The notes under the pieces are model-generated. The model searched no databases and was not told the origin of the DNA. It was given only the letters and a program-made list of their open reading frames with translations. A program made the position numbers and the translations under genes. Of a stretch of DNA of 64,000 nucleotides, positions 55,359 to 64,000 are shown piece by piece. The stretch is from Tuctoria greenei (Eukaryota; Streptophyta; Magnoliopsida; Poales; Poaceae): NCBI GenBank assembly GCA_036927565.1, contig JAYESD010000004.1, positions 68,570,933 through 68,634,932 on the forward strand, in the 5' to 3' direction. The stretch's first letter is position 1, and each line of letters opens with the position of its first letter.

Positions 55359-56796
55359 TCACTCTTCACTGTCGGTCCTCTCGTCATCGTCTTCATCTTC
55401 TTCGCTTTTCGCTTGACGGGGAGGAGAGGGGGGAGGAGCGGAGCTGCTCGAGCCCCCAATGCCAAAGTAGGCAAGCTCGGAGGGGTACAGAGGCCCGAGC
55501 TCGGTGATGTCAAGATCAGAATCTTCAGAAATTACTGGAGATCCAATGGGGTTGATCTCCAGCTTTTCACTCAGTTGCTTCACATTGGCTTTGATATATC
55601 TCATATCCTCCTTCCTCTTCTGATTGAGTTTATGAAACTTTACTTCAGCCTTCTTCCAGGAGGAGAATATGGCGGTCAGGTACTTTAGGATCCCACTTGC
55701 TGATCCTCTCTGAGGGGCTTCTTTAGAGGTAGGGACAACCCTAGCATCGCTTCTTGATCTTGTCGGTGCCTCGGGACTGGAGGCCGACGAAGGAGCAGCC
55801 TGGACACTCACTGGTTGAGGCTTCTGAGGCCTCAAAGGAGTGTGCCCCACATCCTTCACGAACTCAATACCTGTGACTTTCTCAATCATATACATGAGGT
55901 AGGGAGCATAGCCACATGACCTGTTGGGCGTGCAAGATATGTTGATCATATCATTCCAAATGTATTCCGCCACATCAAATGGGCGGTCCTTGCTTATCAC
56001 TCTCATTAGGGTTCGGAGGTAACCCTGCACGCTCCCAGCATCTCCATCTTTTGGAGCAATAGTCTTCCTCAGCACTCTGTTGAGGACCACAAAGAATGGT
56101 TTCATGTTCTTTGTAGAGGGAGGGACATACTTTGAGTTCGGCTCATATAGGAATTTCATCCTATCCTTCTCCATGACACCTATGTTGTGGATGATCAGCC
56201 TGTCATGTTCAGAGGTGTCCAGATGGAGCAGATTATTGAAGTCCTCTTGAGTGATACTATACTTAGATCCGTGTGTCATCCAAGTAACACTCTCTTCATC
56301 CTCACTCGAGAAGTGGCAAGTTGCAAAGAATTGTGCAATCACCTCATCATTCCAGTTATGCATGAAGGCAAAGAGATCCTTCAGGCCATGCCTCTCAGCT
56401 GCTGCAATGACTTCATCAAAAGCTGAGCACTTCTTCTTCTCAAGGTGTGCCCAGTCAATCCACTGACTGCGCACCACTGGTGTCTTCATTGGGAGATACA
56501 CCGATTTGTAGAAGTCTGCATGGAAGTTGCACCAAAACCTGCCATCGACAGCTTGCTTTGGCCTGCCATACCAGTCAATGCTCCTGAACTTGGCCGCTGA
56601 ATCACTGCCCTTGCCATTGAACTTCTCCTCAGTTGGGTCCTGGACCCCTTCCCTGGGAGCATGGAGGTTCAAGGGCCCAACTGGCCCCGTTGCGACTCCC
56701 TTGCCCTTTCCTTTTGCTTGACGAAGGTCGCTTGTAGACGCAGCAGCCTTCGGGACGGGCTTCTTGGCACAGACCTTCCTCCGAACCTGGGGAGGG
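55359..56796 (-). CDS. Third ORF of Sirevirus C, 5' part separated by insertion of B
   Basis: Open for about 479 codons from the insertion junction to the stop at 55359. It aligns by order with the A and B ORFs: basic Lys/Gly linker; FWCNFHADFYKSVYLPMKTP; VTWMTHGSKYSITQEDFNNL; IAPKDGDAGSVQGYLRTLM; NISCTPNRSCGYAPYLMYM; PLRPQKPQP; and an acidic tail. Identity to A is moderate (roughly half in the core, by eye). That is much lower than between A and B, so the protein has been kept open through real divergence. The start codon is not in this piece. Confidence 0.8.
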
Positions 56797-58456
56797 TGAA
56801 AGTTGCCTAGAGGGGGGGTGAATAGGCTAATCGACCTGCAAATGACTCAATAAAACGAGATTAAATCACAGGGGGCGGACTAGTCCGGTCTTGGGGCGGA
56901 CTAGTCCGGTCAGCCTGCGTGAAGAACCCTAAAAAGTGTTTCTAGCAAGTTTTAAGGGGATTTTCTCGAGGCTACAAGTGAGGATATGTTTAAGACAAGT
57001 TTAGAAACTATCAACACAAGAGTGAGTCAAGTTTTAACAAGATTAAGTCAATGTGAAGCGCAAGACAAGACTAGCAATCCTAGAATGAAGTAAGCGATAA
57101 ACAAAATACGAAGAACACAGAGACACAAGGAATTTTATCCCGAGGTTCGATTCCACACAAGAATCTACGTCCCCGTTGAGGAGTCCACAAAGGACCGGGT
57201 TCACCAACCCTTCCCTCACCAAGTTTACCGCACGGGCCTAACTTGGTTCTCCACTATCTCAAAGTGTGAATACAAGATTCGTTGGGGCTTCTCACAATCT
57301 GAGGCTCCCACACCACAAAGATGATCAACAACGCAAAACACACTCAACACACAGCTCACAAAGACTCAATGAGTGCAAGAGATCAAACCGGGAGCACAAG
57401 TGCGATGTTCTTCCTCTTCTCCACCTCACTAAACCCTAATCCACTCAAGAATTAGTTTTAGAGGGAAAGTTGGCAAGAAAGAGGCTCAAGAGTGCTCCAA
57501 GTTGGCTGTGGCGGCGCTAGGGTTCAAGTCAGTTCAAGAGATGGTTCAAAAGAACCCAGGGGACCTCTATTTATAGAGGTCCCAAGCCCATACTGCTGAC
57601 TTCAGCAGAAGGGCGGACTAGTCCGGCCTCAGGCCCGGACTAGTCCGGCCTAGGGGACCACTGACCTCTTGTCAGGCCCCGACAGCTGACACGCAATCGT
57701 CACACTACCCGCCAAACTTCAAATTCAAACGGTCACTTCAACAACGGACTAGTCCGGTCACTACCGGACTAGTCCGATCTCACACAGAGCCTTTTGCTCC
57801 GTGTGAAAACGGACTAGTCTGAGGACCACGGACTAGTCCGGCCCCAAGGGCGGACTAGTCCGGTCCTCCCAGACTTAGTCACAGAAGCACCTCCAACACG
57901 CCAACCCGGACTAGTCCGGCCCCACGGGCGGACTAGTCCGTTCTCACTCAGGACCTCTTGGTCCGGACTCAAACGGACAAGTCCGTGGTTTTGAGACTTA
58001 GTCTCCAAAACCCACTCACTGCTACCCGGACTAGTCCGGTCATGAACGGACTAGTCCGATCTCAGTCAGACCCTTCTGGTCCGGCCGAATACGGACTTGG
58101 CCGGCCAGGGGCGGACTAGTCCGGCCACCTGCACGGACTAGTCCGGCCCTACTGCCAGACTACTTATCCACTCTTTTCTTCCAAGGGGTTTGACCTCTAA
58201 ACCACTTTGAGCTCCCAAACTTGATCTCAATGCACTTTACACACGCACCCTCCTATTTCTACGGCCAGTCTAACTCAACACGCTAGAAACCCTAGTTTCT
58301 ACGCTTCGAGTTGACTCTGTTTCCTTCATTTTTCCTTTTTGAGAGTTTGCGTCTCTAATCGAGTCCATACCTGTGCTAAGATCACATGAGCTCATTAGCG
58401 ACTTAATTGTCGTCATCAATCATCCAAAACCCACGGGGAACCTAGATGCACTTTCA
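56797..58456 (-). repeat. 3' LTR of Sirevirus B
   Basis: 1660 bp, TGAAAGTTGCC to GATGCACTTTCA. Palindromes lie at 56875-56915 and 57610-58150. The TATA region at 57560-57583 forms a perfect inverted repeat (GGGACCTCTA, loop TTTA, TAGAGGTCCC). Confidence 0.93.
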
Positions 58457-58475
58457 ATCTCCCCCTTTTTGGTGA
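58457..58475 (-). promoter_or_regulatory. Polypurine tract of Sirevirus B
   Basis: On minus it reads AAAAAGGGGGAGAT next to the LTR. A second tract, AAAGGGGGAGAG, lies near 58826-58837. Confidence 0.85.
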
Positions 58476-58887
58476 TTGATGACAACACATTAAGTCCTTC
58501 AACAATTAAGAGTATTGAAATTGGTTTTCATAACTTGTGTGCGTATGAATGACTCCCCCTTAAAGTATGCACCATGTAAAAGAGGTGGAGGAGATCTTTC
58601 ATACCCACACACGTTATGGTGGGGTGCCTACGTGATGTGCTCAACAATTGTGACAAGACATAAAGAGCATCAATATAATCAAAGGATTGACAATAAGAGC
58701 ATTATATTGATATTAAACAACATTAACAAGTCTTGCACAAATGTAAACATCCAAGAGCATGAATATATTACAAAACAAGTCCAAAAACCACAAACACACC
58801 CACAAAAGATTAACTCCCCCTTAACTCTCCCCCTTTGGCATCAAGGCACCAAAAAGGAAAAGAAGGGGGGAACCGAAGATCTACGAA
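58476..58887. other. 3' untranslated region of Sirevirus B
   Basis: Non-coding counterpart of 43170-43586 in A. It contains the spare purine tracts and nothing else I recognise. Confidence 0.7.
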
Positions 58888-60675
58888 CTAGTCCTCGTCT
58901 TCGCCACTTCCACTCTCCGTGGCCTCGGAATCTTCGACGTCTTCCTCATGATCGTCGGCGTCGGCGTCGTCGTCGTCGGAGTTCCTTGCCGAGGGAGCAG
59001 CCCGAGAGGAGCTTCCATCTTCTTGGAGCTGGGCGAGCTCATCGGCGGTGAAGTTGGGGAATGGAGTGATCTCCCCATCACTCACCTCCGGAGAGGACAT
59101 CGGGACCTCCAGCTTGTCGCACACCGCTTTAAGATATTTTTCCTGACGCTTGTGTGCCCTTTGAGCGCGGATCTCTTGCTTCCGGCAGGAAGTGAAGATC
59201 GCCTTGAAGCATTTGAAGAAGGCACTCATGGATTGAGGCGGAGGCGGAGACGGAGGTGCCACGGGGCGAGATGGAGGATCTGCATTCTTGCGACGAGGAG
59301 GAACAGGTACATTCGGGGGCTTCTGAGGACGAAGCGGGCGGTGCGACACGTCCTTGACGAAGGTCACGCCCGACACCTTCTCAATGAGACACATGATGTA
59401 GGGGGCATACCCGCAAGCACGGTTGGGGGTATGCGAGATGTTGAAGATATCGTCGAAGATGTAATCGACGAGGTTGAACTTCTCTTCCCCATCAATCAGA
59501 AGTAGCAAGTGCCTCAAGTTCCCTTGAATCACCCCAGCATCACCGTCCTTCGGTGCTATCGTCCTTCTGAGGATTCTGTTCATAATGCTGTAGAAGGGCT
59601 TGATGTTGCGGGCGAGACCGGCATCAAATGGAACGTGACTCGGATACATATATGCCAGCTCTTCACGGTCCACGGCCTTAAGGTTAGAGATTATAATCTC
59701 ATGATCCATGTGTACCTCAAGCCCTAGAATCTTGGCAAACTCTGCGAAAGTGACTGAGTACTGCTCACCATGTGTCATCCAAATAATTCTTCTGTCACCT
59801 GAGGTGGTGAAGTAGATGGTGGAGTAGAACTGCAGAATCACTTCGACGTTCCAGTCATACTTGAAACCCATGATCTGCTTGAGGTCATGGCGCTCAGCAG
59901 CTTCGATGACGGCGTCAAAAGCAGAGTGTTGCTTTTTGGCCATGTAATCCCAGTCAACCCATTGAGCTTCTATTACCGGCTTCTTCATCTGCTGATAGAC
60001 TAGCCGATAGTAGTCACAATGAAAGTCGCACCAGAACCTTGGATCTGCCGTGCTCCTCTCAAACTTGTAGACCTTCTCGGTCCTCAGCCTCCTGGCCTTT
60101 TCAGCCACTTTTCCATGAAACACATTGGCAGACAATTCCTTCTGCCTGTTGGGGTTCCTTTCTGGTGTGTGAACCTCAAGGGGGCCAATGGAAGTGGCCT
60201 TCCCTTTCTCTTTGATCACAACACCTCCAGCTGCCTTCTTTGTTGACATCTTGACAGCTGGTTTCTTCTTTTTCTGCTCGACAGGAGCCGGAGCCTTTCC
60301 CTTCTTCGGGTCACGCTCAACCCTAGGCTCAGCTTCCATTTGGGCTGGCTCCTTGCCCTTCGCTTTCTCGCCAAAGGTGACGAGCTTCTTTCTCTTGGGG
60401 GCATTCGCCTCAGCAGCCCTGGAGTTGTGAGCCTCCCTGTCTTCCCTTTTCTTCTTCCTCAGCTCATTGAGGGACTCTGCGGTTGCTCGAGCTATGGCTT
60501 CTTCCTCATTGTAGATGCTCGCTGCAACTTTGGAGGCTTCGAGTGCCTTCAGCCGCCTTTCTTCCTTTGCCTTTTGCGCTTCTATGAGCGCAGCCTTGGT
60601 CCTTGCCTCGACAATTTGAGCTTTGGTTCGCCTCTCGGGGTTGAGACGAGAAGGGGAGCGCTCCGAGTTCGACAT
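58888..60675 (-). CDS. Third ORF of Sirevirus B, intact
   Basis: ATG at 60675 (MSNSERSPSRLNPERRTKAQ), 595 aa, almost the same length as in A and differing from it at scattered positions. Same architecture: basic Ala/Lys/Glu N-terminal third, a central globular domain (FWCDFHCDYYRLVYQQMKKP; IAPKDGDAGVIQGNLRHLL), a Pro-rich linker, a basic helix and an acidic tail. On minus, CATTTTCCGCAG-like sequence precedes the ATG by one base (ATTTTCCGCAG|C), resembling a 3' splice site as in A. The frame stays open 144 bases upstream of this ATG, but that part is not conserved with A. Function unknown; no membrane segment seen. Confidence 0.87.
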   Translation of the reverse strand: MSNSERSPSRLNPERRTKAQIVEARTKAALIEAQKAKEERRLKALEASKVAASIYNEEEAIARATAESLNELRKKKREDREAHNSRAAEANAPKRKKLVTFGEKAKGKEPAQMEAEPRVERDPKKGKAPAPVEQKKKKPAVKMSTKKAAGGVVIKEKGKATSIGPLEVHTPERNPNRQKELSANVFHGKVAEKARRLRTEKVYKFERSTADPRFWCDFHCDYYRLVYQQMKKPVIEAQWVDWDYMAKKQHSAFDAVIEAAERHDLKQIMGFKYDWNVEVILQFYSTIYFTTSGDRRIIWMTHGEQYSVTFAEFAKILGLEVHMDHEIIISNLKAVDREELAYMYPSHVPFDAGLARNIKPFYSIMNRILRRTIAPKDGDAGVIQGNLRHLLLLIDGEEKFNLVDYIFDDIFNISHTPNRACGYAPYIMCLIEKVSGVTFVKDVSHRPLRPQKPPNVPVPPRRKNADPPSRPVAPPSPPPPQSMSAFFKCFKAIFTSCRKQEIRAQRAHKRQEKYLKAVCDKLEVPMSSPEVSDGEITPFPNFTADELAQLQEDGSSSRAAPSARNSDDDDADADDHEEDVEDSEATESGSGEDED

Positions 60676-60924
60676 GCTGCGGAAAATACATAGACGGGGA
60701 GATATGAGTTCAAGGAGATGGAAGCATTGCGTAAGAAGTCTCGAGAGAAGACTAGGACTAGGGTTTGCTCTGTGCAAACCGGACTTGTCCGCCAGGGGCC
60801 GGACTAGTCCGGGTTGCACAGGATAAACCCTAACCCTAATCGAATCATCGAAAAATCTTCAGATCAGCGCGCAATACTCCTAGGCTATGATCACAAGGGT
60901 ATATGGAGCAACATCTATGAAGGT
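60676..60924. other. Pol-ORF3 spacer of Sirevirus B, right of the LINE
   Basis: Contains a CGGACTAGTCCG and a CGGACTTGTCCG motif (60779-60812). It ends with the first copy of the LINE target duplication (60906-60924). Confidence 0.7.
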
Positions 60925-61546
60925 CAACAACAACAACAACCAAGCCTTTGTCCCAAACAAGTTGGGGTCGGCTAGAAATGAAACCCAACAATTTTGAAGA
61001 AAAGTAATAGAAAATAAGATGAAAGTAAAAAAAAATCTACATTTTATTTATTCTAGAAATGGGTTAATAAGAAAGAAGATAAGAGTAACAAATTACGAAT
61101 AAACTAAGATTCTGGCACATGAATTGCTAATTTCCATGCAGTCCTATCATGAGCCAAATCTCTAGGTATGTCCCACTCCTTTAAATCTCGTTTCACCGCC
61201 TCCTGCCATGTCAACCTTGGTCGACCTCTACTACTCCTAAAATTTTCTTCACTCTTTATAATCCCACTGTTAACCGGTGCGTCTGGAGGTCTCCGCTGGA
61301 TATGCCCAAACCACCGTAGGCGATGTTGGACTAGCTTCTCCTCAATCGGTGCCACCCTACCCTATCACGTATTACTTCGTTCCTAATTTTGTCTCTTCTT
61401 GTGTGACCGCACATCCACCGTAGCATGCGCATCTCCGCAACACTCATTCAAGAAGGTATTCTAGCTTTTTCAAAAACTCTCCCCATTTTTGATTCTTGAG
61501 GTTTTTGATAGGAACACCTTCATAGATGAGCAACATCTATGAAGGT
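60906..61546 (-). mobile_element. 5'-truncated LINE with 19-bp TSD and inverted target-derived filler
   Basis: The insert 60925-61527 lies between identical copies of GAGCAACATCTATGAAGGT (60906-60924, 61528-61546). On minus the 3' end is a GTT-repeat tail, typical of grass L1-type LINEs, preceded by the ...CCAACTTGTTTGGGAC... type end. The coding remnant (61445-61104) keeps MRMLRWMCGHTRR, IEEKLVQHRLRWFGHIQRR, GRPRLTWQEAVKRDLKEW and AWKLAIHVPES, the C-terminus of a LINE ORF2, with one lost base near 61360. Bases 61446-61527 are not LINE: they are an exact inverted copy of the target DNA on the right. Confidence 0.9.
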
Positions 61547-61616
61547 GTTCCTATCAAAAACCTCAAGAATCAAAAATGGGGAGAGTTTTTGAAAAAGCTA
61601 GAATACCTTCTTGAAT
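61446..61616. repeat. Perfect 83-bp inverted repeat (foldback), loop AGCAA
   Basis: 61446-61528 is the exact reverse complement of 61534-61616, separated by 5 bases. The right arm is original Sirevirus B sequence (counterpart of about 41025-41100 in A). The left arm was added at the LINE 5' junction. Confidence 0.95.
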
Positions 61617-62209
61617 CCGCGAGAATCGAAGAATTCGACGATGGATTGCGAAGGTGAAGCGCGGGGAAGTGATCCCTCACTCCCAAAGACTCCGATGCGT
61701 GGATTGGAGTCGAGATTTGGAGGTTGGAGCGCAAAATCGCCGATGGGGGGCGGTTGTTAGCGCGTGGAAGTGAGAGAGTCAAGTGAGAGGAAGAGGAGGG
61801 GTCTGGGCCGACCCTGGGGGTTTAAGCCCCCAAGGGCCGGACTAGTCCGGTGCCAGGACGGACTAGTCCGGTGAGCGGACCAGACGCGGACTAGTCTGCC
61901 TCCGGACTAGTCCGGCCTCAGAGCGGACTAGTCCGGTATGCGGACTAGCCGCGGACTAGTCTGGACCCGGACTTGTCCGTCCAAGGGGCGGACTAGTCCG
62001 GTCCGACTAGGCTGAAAAACTGTATTTTAGAGCTTTGCCCTCCAATCATTTGTCCTTTTGGACAACAAGCAATGCAAACATGATTATTGAAGATACATAT
62101 GACACAAACATGATCAATTTTCAAGAAAAAGTTTTCTCAAACGGATTTTGAAGAGAAATCACGATAGAGAAGAGTTTTTCGAAATAGCTCAAAAAGTGAG
62201 AAATGTGGT
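61617..62209. other. Pol-ORF3 spacer of Sirevirus B, left of pol, with palindromes
   Basis: No gene. Palindrome cluster at about 61838-62010, with CGGACTAGTCCG copies and variants, matches the cluster at 40632-40800 in A. Confidence 0.8.
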
Positions 62210-64000
62210 TTAAGCCACATTCCTAGAATCCAAAATGTTGAGCTCACTTCTTAGCTCACAGAAACGCTTCTCATCAAGAGGCTTGGTGAAGATATCCGCG
62301 AGTTGATGTTCCGTCCTCACATGAGAAATTACAATATTTCCCTTCATTGAGTGATCTCGCAAGAAATGGTGTCGAATGTCTATGTGTTTGGTCCTAGAGT
62401 GCTCCACCGGATTATGAGCTATCTTGATGGCACTCTCGTTGTCACACAAGAGTGGAATGTTGCGCAAGTTAATCCCATAATCCCTAAGAGTTTGTCGCAT
62501 CCAGAGAAGTTGTGCACAACAACTTCCGGCTGCAACATATTCCGCTTCGGCGGTGGAGAGAGCAATAGAGTTTTGCTTCTTAGAGGACCAAGACACTAGA
62601 GATCGACCCAAGAATTGGCATGTACCCGATGTGCTCTTCCTATCAACTTTGCACCCGGCATAGTCCGCATCGGAATATCCAATGAGGTTAAACTTAGATC
62701 CTTTGGGGTACCAAAGTCCTAGGGAAGGTGTGTGTACTAGATATCTCAAGATCCTTTTAACGGCGGTCAAATGACAAGCCTTAGGTGCCGCTTGAAAGCG
62801 AGCACACATACACACACTTAGCATGATATCGGGCCTAGATGCACAAAGATAGAGAAGTGAACCAATCATAGACATATATAACTTTTGATCCACACTTGGA
62901 CCATACTCATTTAGGTCTAGGTGTCCATTTGTTCCCATAGGGGTTTTGATGGGTTTTGCCTTATCCATGTCAAACTTCCTTAGAATATCTTGTGTATACT
63001 TAGTTTGACTTATGAACGTCCCTTCTTTGAGTTGTTTTACTCGAAATCCTAGAAAGAATTTCAACTCACACATCATGGACATTTCAAACCTCTCTGTCAT
63101 TATCTTGGAGAACTCATCACAAAACACCTTATTTGTGGAACCAAATATGATGTCATCCACATATATTTGGCACACAAAAAGATCTTCGTTGAAGTGCTTT
63201 GTAAAAAGGGTATAATCCGCTTTGCCTATCCTAAAACCATTTTCAACTAGAAAGTCTCTTAGGCACTCATACCAAGCTCTAGGAGCTTGCTTGAGGCCAT
63301 AAAGAGCCTTTCGCAATTTGTAAACATGGTTAGGATAGTCTTGGTCTTCAAACCCTGGAGGTTGCTCTACATAAACTTCTTCCTTGATTGGGCCATTAAG
63401 GAATGCACTCTTAACATCCATTTGGTAGAGCTTGAAGTCATGATGAGTAGCAAAGGCTAGTAATATCCGAATTGACTCAAGCCTAGCTACGGGAGCAAAT
63501 GTCTCATCAAAATCCAATCCTTCAACTTGTGAGTACCCTTTTGCCACAAGTCGTGCCTTGTTCCTAGTTACCACGCCATGCTCATCTTGTTTGTTGCGGA
63601 ACACCCACTTGGTTCCAACAACATTAGCTTGTGGGCGCTTGACAAGCTCCCAAACCTTGTTCCTTTCAAAGTTATTGAGCTCCTCTTGCATGGCAACTAC
63701 CCAATCCGGATCTCTTAAGGCATCTTCAATCTTATGGGGTTCCAAGGATGAGACAAAGGAGAAATGCTCACAAAAGTTTGCAACACGTGAACGTGTTGTT
63801 ACTCCTCTTGTGATATCTCCTAGAATGTTGTCAACGAGATGATCTCGTTGAACACTTTGATGAACACGAGGATGCGGAGGTTGAGCTCTTGAGTCACTTG
63901 CTTCATCTTCTTCACTTTGGTCTCCCCCTTGATCCAGGCCTCCCCCTTGATCTTCATTCCCATTATCATTTTGGGGAGTATCTAGTCGATCTCCAACTTG
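62210..64000 (-). CDS. Sirevirus B pol, C-terminal part (hinge, RT, RNase H), open
   Basis: Read from the window edge, the frame is open for 597 codons to the stop at 62210. An acidic Gln/Gly-rich hinge comes first, then VAMQEELNNFERNKVWEL. RT has TKWVFRNKQDEHG, ARLVAKGYSQVEG, YQMDVKSAFLNGPI and QIYVDDIIFGS (about 63149-63170). RNase H has SDADYAGCKVDRKSTSG, SIALSTAEAEYVAAGS, DNESAIKIAHNP and KHIDIRHHF, ending ELNILDSRNVA. Catalytic residues are present. The integrase, protease and gag lie beyond the window. It reads CAA (Q) where Sirevirus A has a TAA stop. Confidence 0.93.
   Translation of the reverse strand, partial: QVGDRLDTPQNDNGNEDQGGGLDQGGDQSEEDEASDSRAQPPHPRVHQSVQRDHLVDNILGDITRGVTTRSRVANFCEHFSFVSSLEPHKIEDALRDPDWVVAMQEELNNFERNKVWELVKRPQANVVGTKWVFRNKQDEHGVVTRNKARLVAKGYSQVEGLDFDETFAPVARLESIRILLAFATHHDFKLYQMDVKSAFLNGPIKEEVYVEQPPGFEDQDYPNHVYKLRKALYGLKQAPRAWYECLRDFLVENGFRIGKADYTLFTKHFNEDLFVCQIYVDDIIFGSTNKVFCDEFSKIMTERFEMSMMCELKFFLGFRVKQLKEGTFISQTKYTQDILRKFDMDKAKPIKTPMGTNGHLDLNEYGPSVDQKLYMSMIGSLLYLCASRPDIMLSVCMCARFQAAPKACHLTAVKRILRYLVHTPSLGLWYPKGSKFNLIGYSDADYAGCKVDRKSTSGTCQFLGRSLVSWSSKKQNSIALSTAEAEYVAAGSCCAQLLWMRQTLRDYGINLRNIPLLCDNESAIKIAHNPVEHSRTKHIDIRHHFLRDHSMKGNIVISHVRTEHQLADIFTKPLDEKRFCELRSELNILDSRNVA

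Larger units (their letters stand above)
53343..56796 (-). mobile_element. Sirevirus C (minus), 3' part only, cut by Sirevirus B
   Basis: The 3' LTR (53343-54906), the polypurine tract and most of the third ORF are present. At 56797 Sirevirus B begins inside that ORF. The rest of C should lie beyond B, outside the window. It is inserted in the gag tail of copia D; candidate TSD GTAGT (53338-53342). Its LTR shares ends and palindromes with A and B but most other bases differ, so it is a separate family. Confidence 0.85.
56797..64000 (-). mobile_element. Sirevirus B (minus), 3' LTR to pol, runs off the window
   Basis: The 3' LTR (56797-58456), polypurine tract, intact third ORF and open pol are present on minus; the 5' half lies beyond 64000. 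It is closely related to element A. Insertion is within the third ORF of Sirevirus C; the left flank GAGGG (56792-56796) is the candidate TSD. No premature stop is visible in the coding parts in view, so it is the youngest and best preserved Sirevirus here. Confidence 0.9.

Noticed and set aside
58515..59727. Plus-strand frames opposite ORF3 of Sirevirus B
   Set aside because: The same shadows appear opposite the ORF3 of element A; the true frame with conserved motifs is on minus.

Overview
This is plant nuclear DNA, almost certainly from a grass. It consists almost entirely of nested LTR retrotransposons. The lineages are typical of Poaceae: Tat-type Ty3/gypsy with an antisense extra ORF, Ty1/copia Sireviruses with a third ORF, short-LTR copia, and an L1-type LINE ending in GTT repeats. 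Intergenic spacers are long and methylation-type C-to-T decay is visible. The species cannot be fixed from the sequence. I see no tRNA, rRNA, CRISPR or bacterial-type operon.

Layout. 1-1228: old LTR-like DNA. 1229-14371: a complete 13.1-kb Tat-like Ty3/gypsy derivative on the minus strand (TSD GTGCC). It keeps gag and protease but has no reverse transcriptase or integrase; a 3.8-kb array of 70-bp repeats lies between gag-protease and an antisense 'extra ORF'. 14372-17413: old gypsy-like DNA, a Sirevirus LTR relic and a long-TIR MITE. 17419-19940: a solo LTR (TSD GGAAC). 19946-22726: low-complexity and unrecognised DNA.

22727-32797 carries the only host-gene signal: five short exons of a FAM192A/NIP30-family gene, with three frameshifts. 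Its fourth intron (9 kb) holds a TRIM-like element, a full copia element (25438-31751, TSD TGATC) and a hAT-like element (TSD TTCCTTCT).

From 32843 to the end is one nest. A short-LTR copia (E) lies just after exon 5. Sirevirus A (33175-45235, TSD GCACC) sits inside E's gag. A minus-strand short-LTR copia (D, from 49623) sits inside E's RNase H region. Sirevirus C (from 53343) sits inside D. Sirevirus B (from 56797) sits inside C's third ORF. A truncated LINE (60925-61527, 19-bp TSD) sits inside B. B, C, D and E all run off the right edge, or are cut by something that does.

The most distinctive sequence theme is the palindrome CGGACTAGTCCG. It is repeated many times in the Sirevirus LTRs and also around their third ORF. 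The other striking items are the gypsy element whose polymerase region is absent beside a stop-free, hairpin-bearing minisatellite, and a perfect 83-bp foldback made at the 5' end of the LINE insertion.
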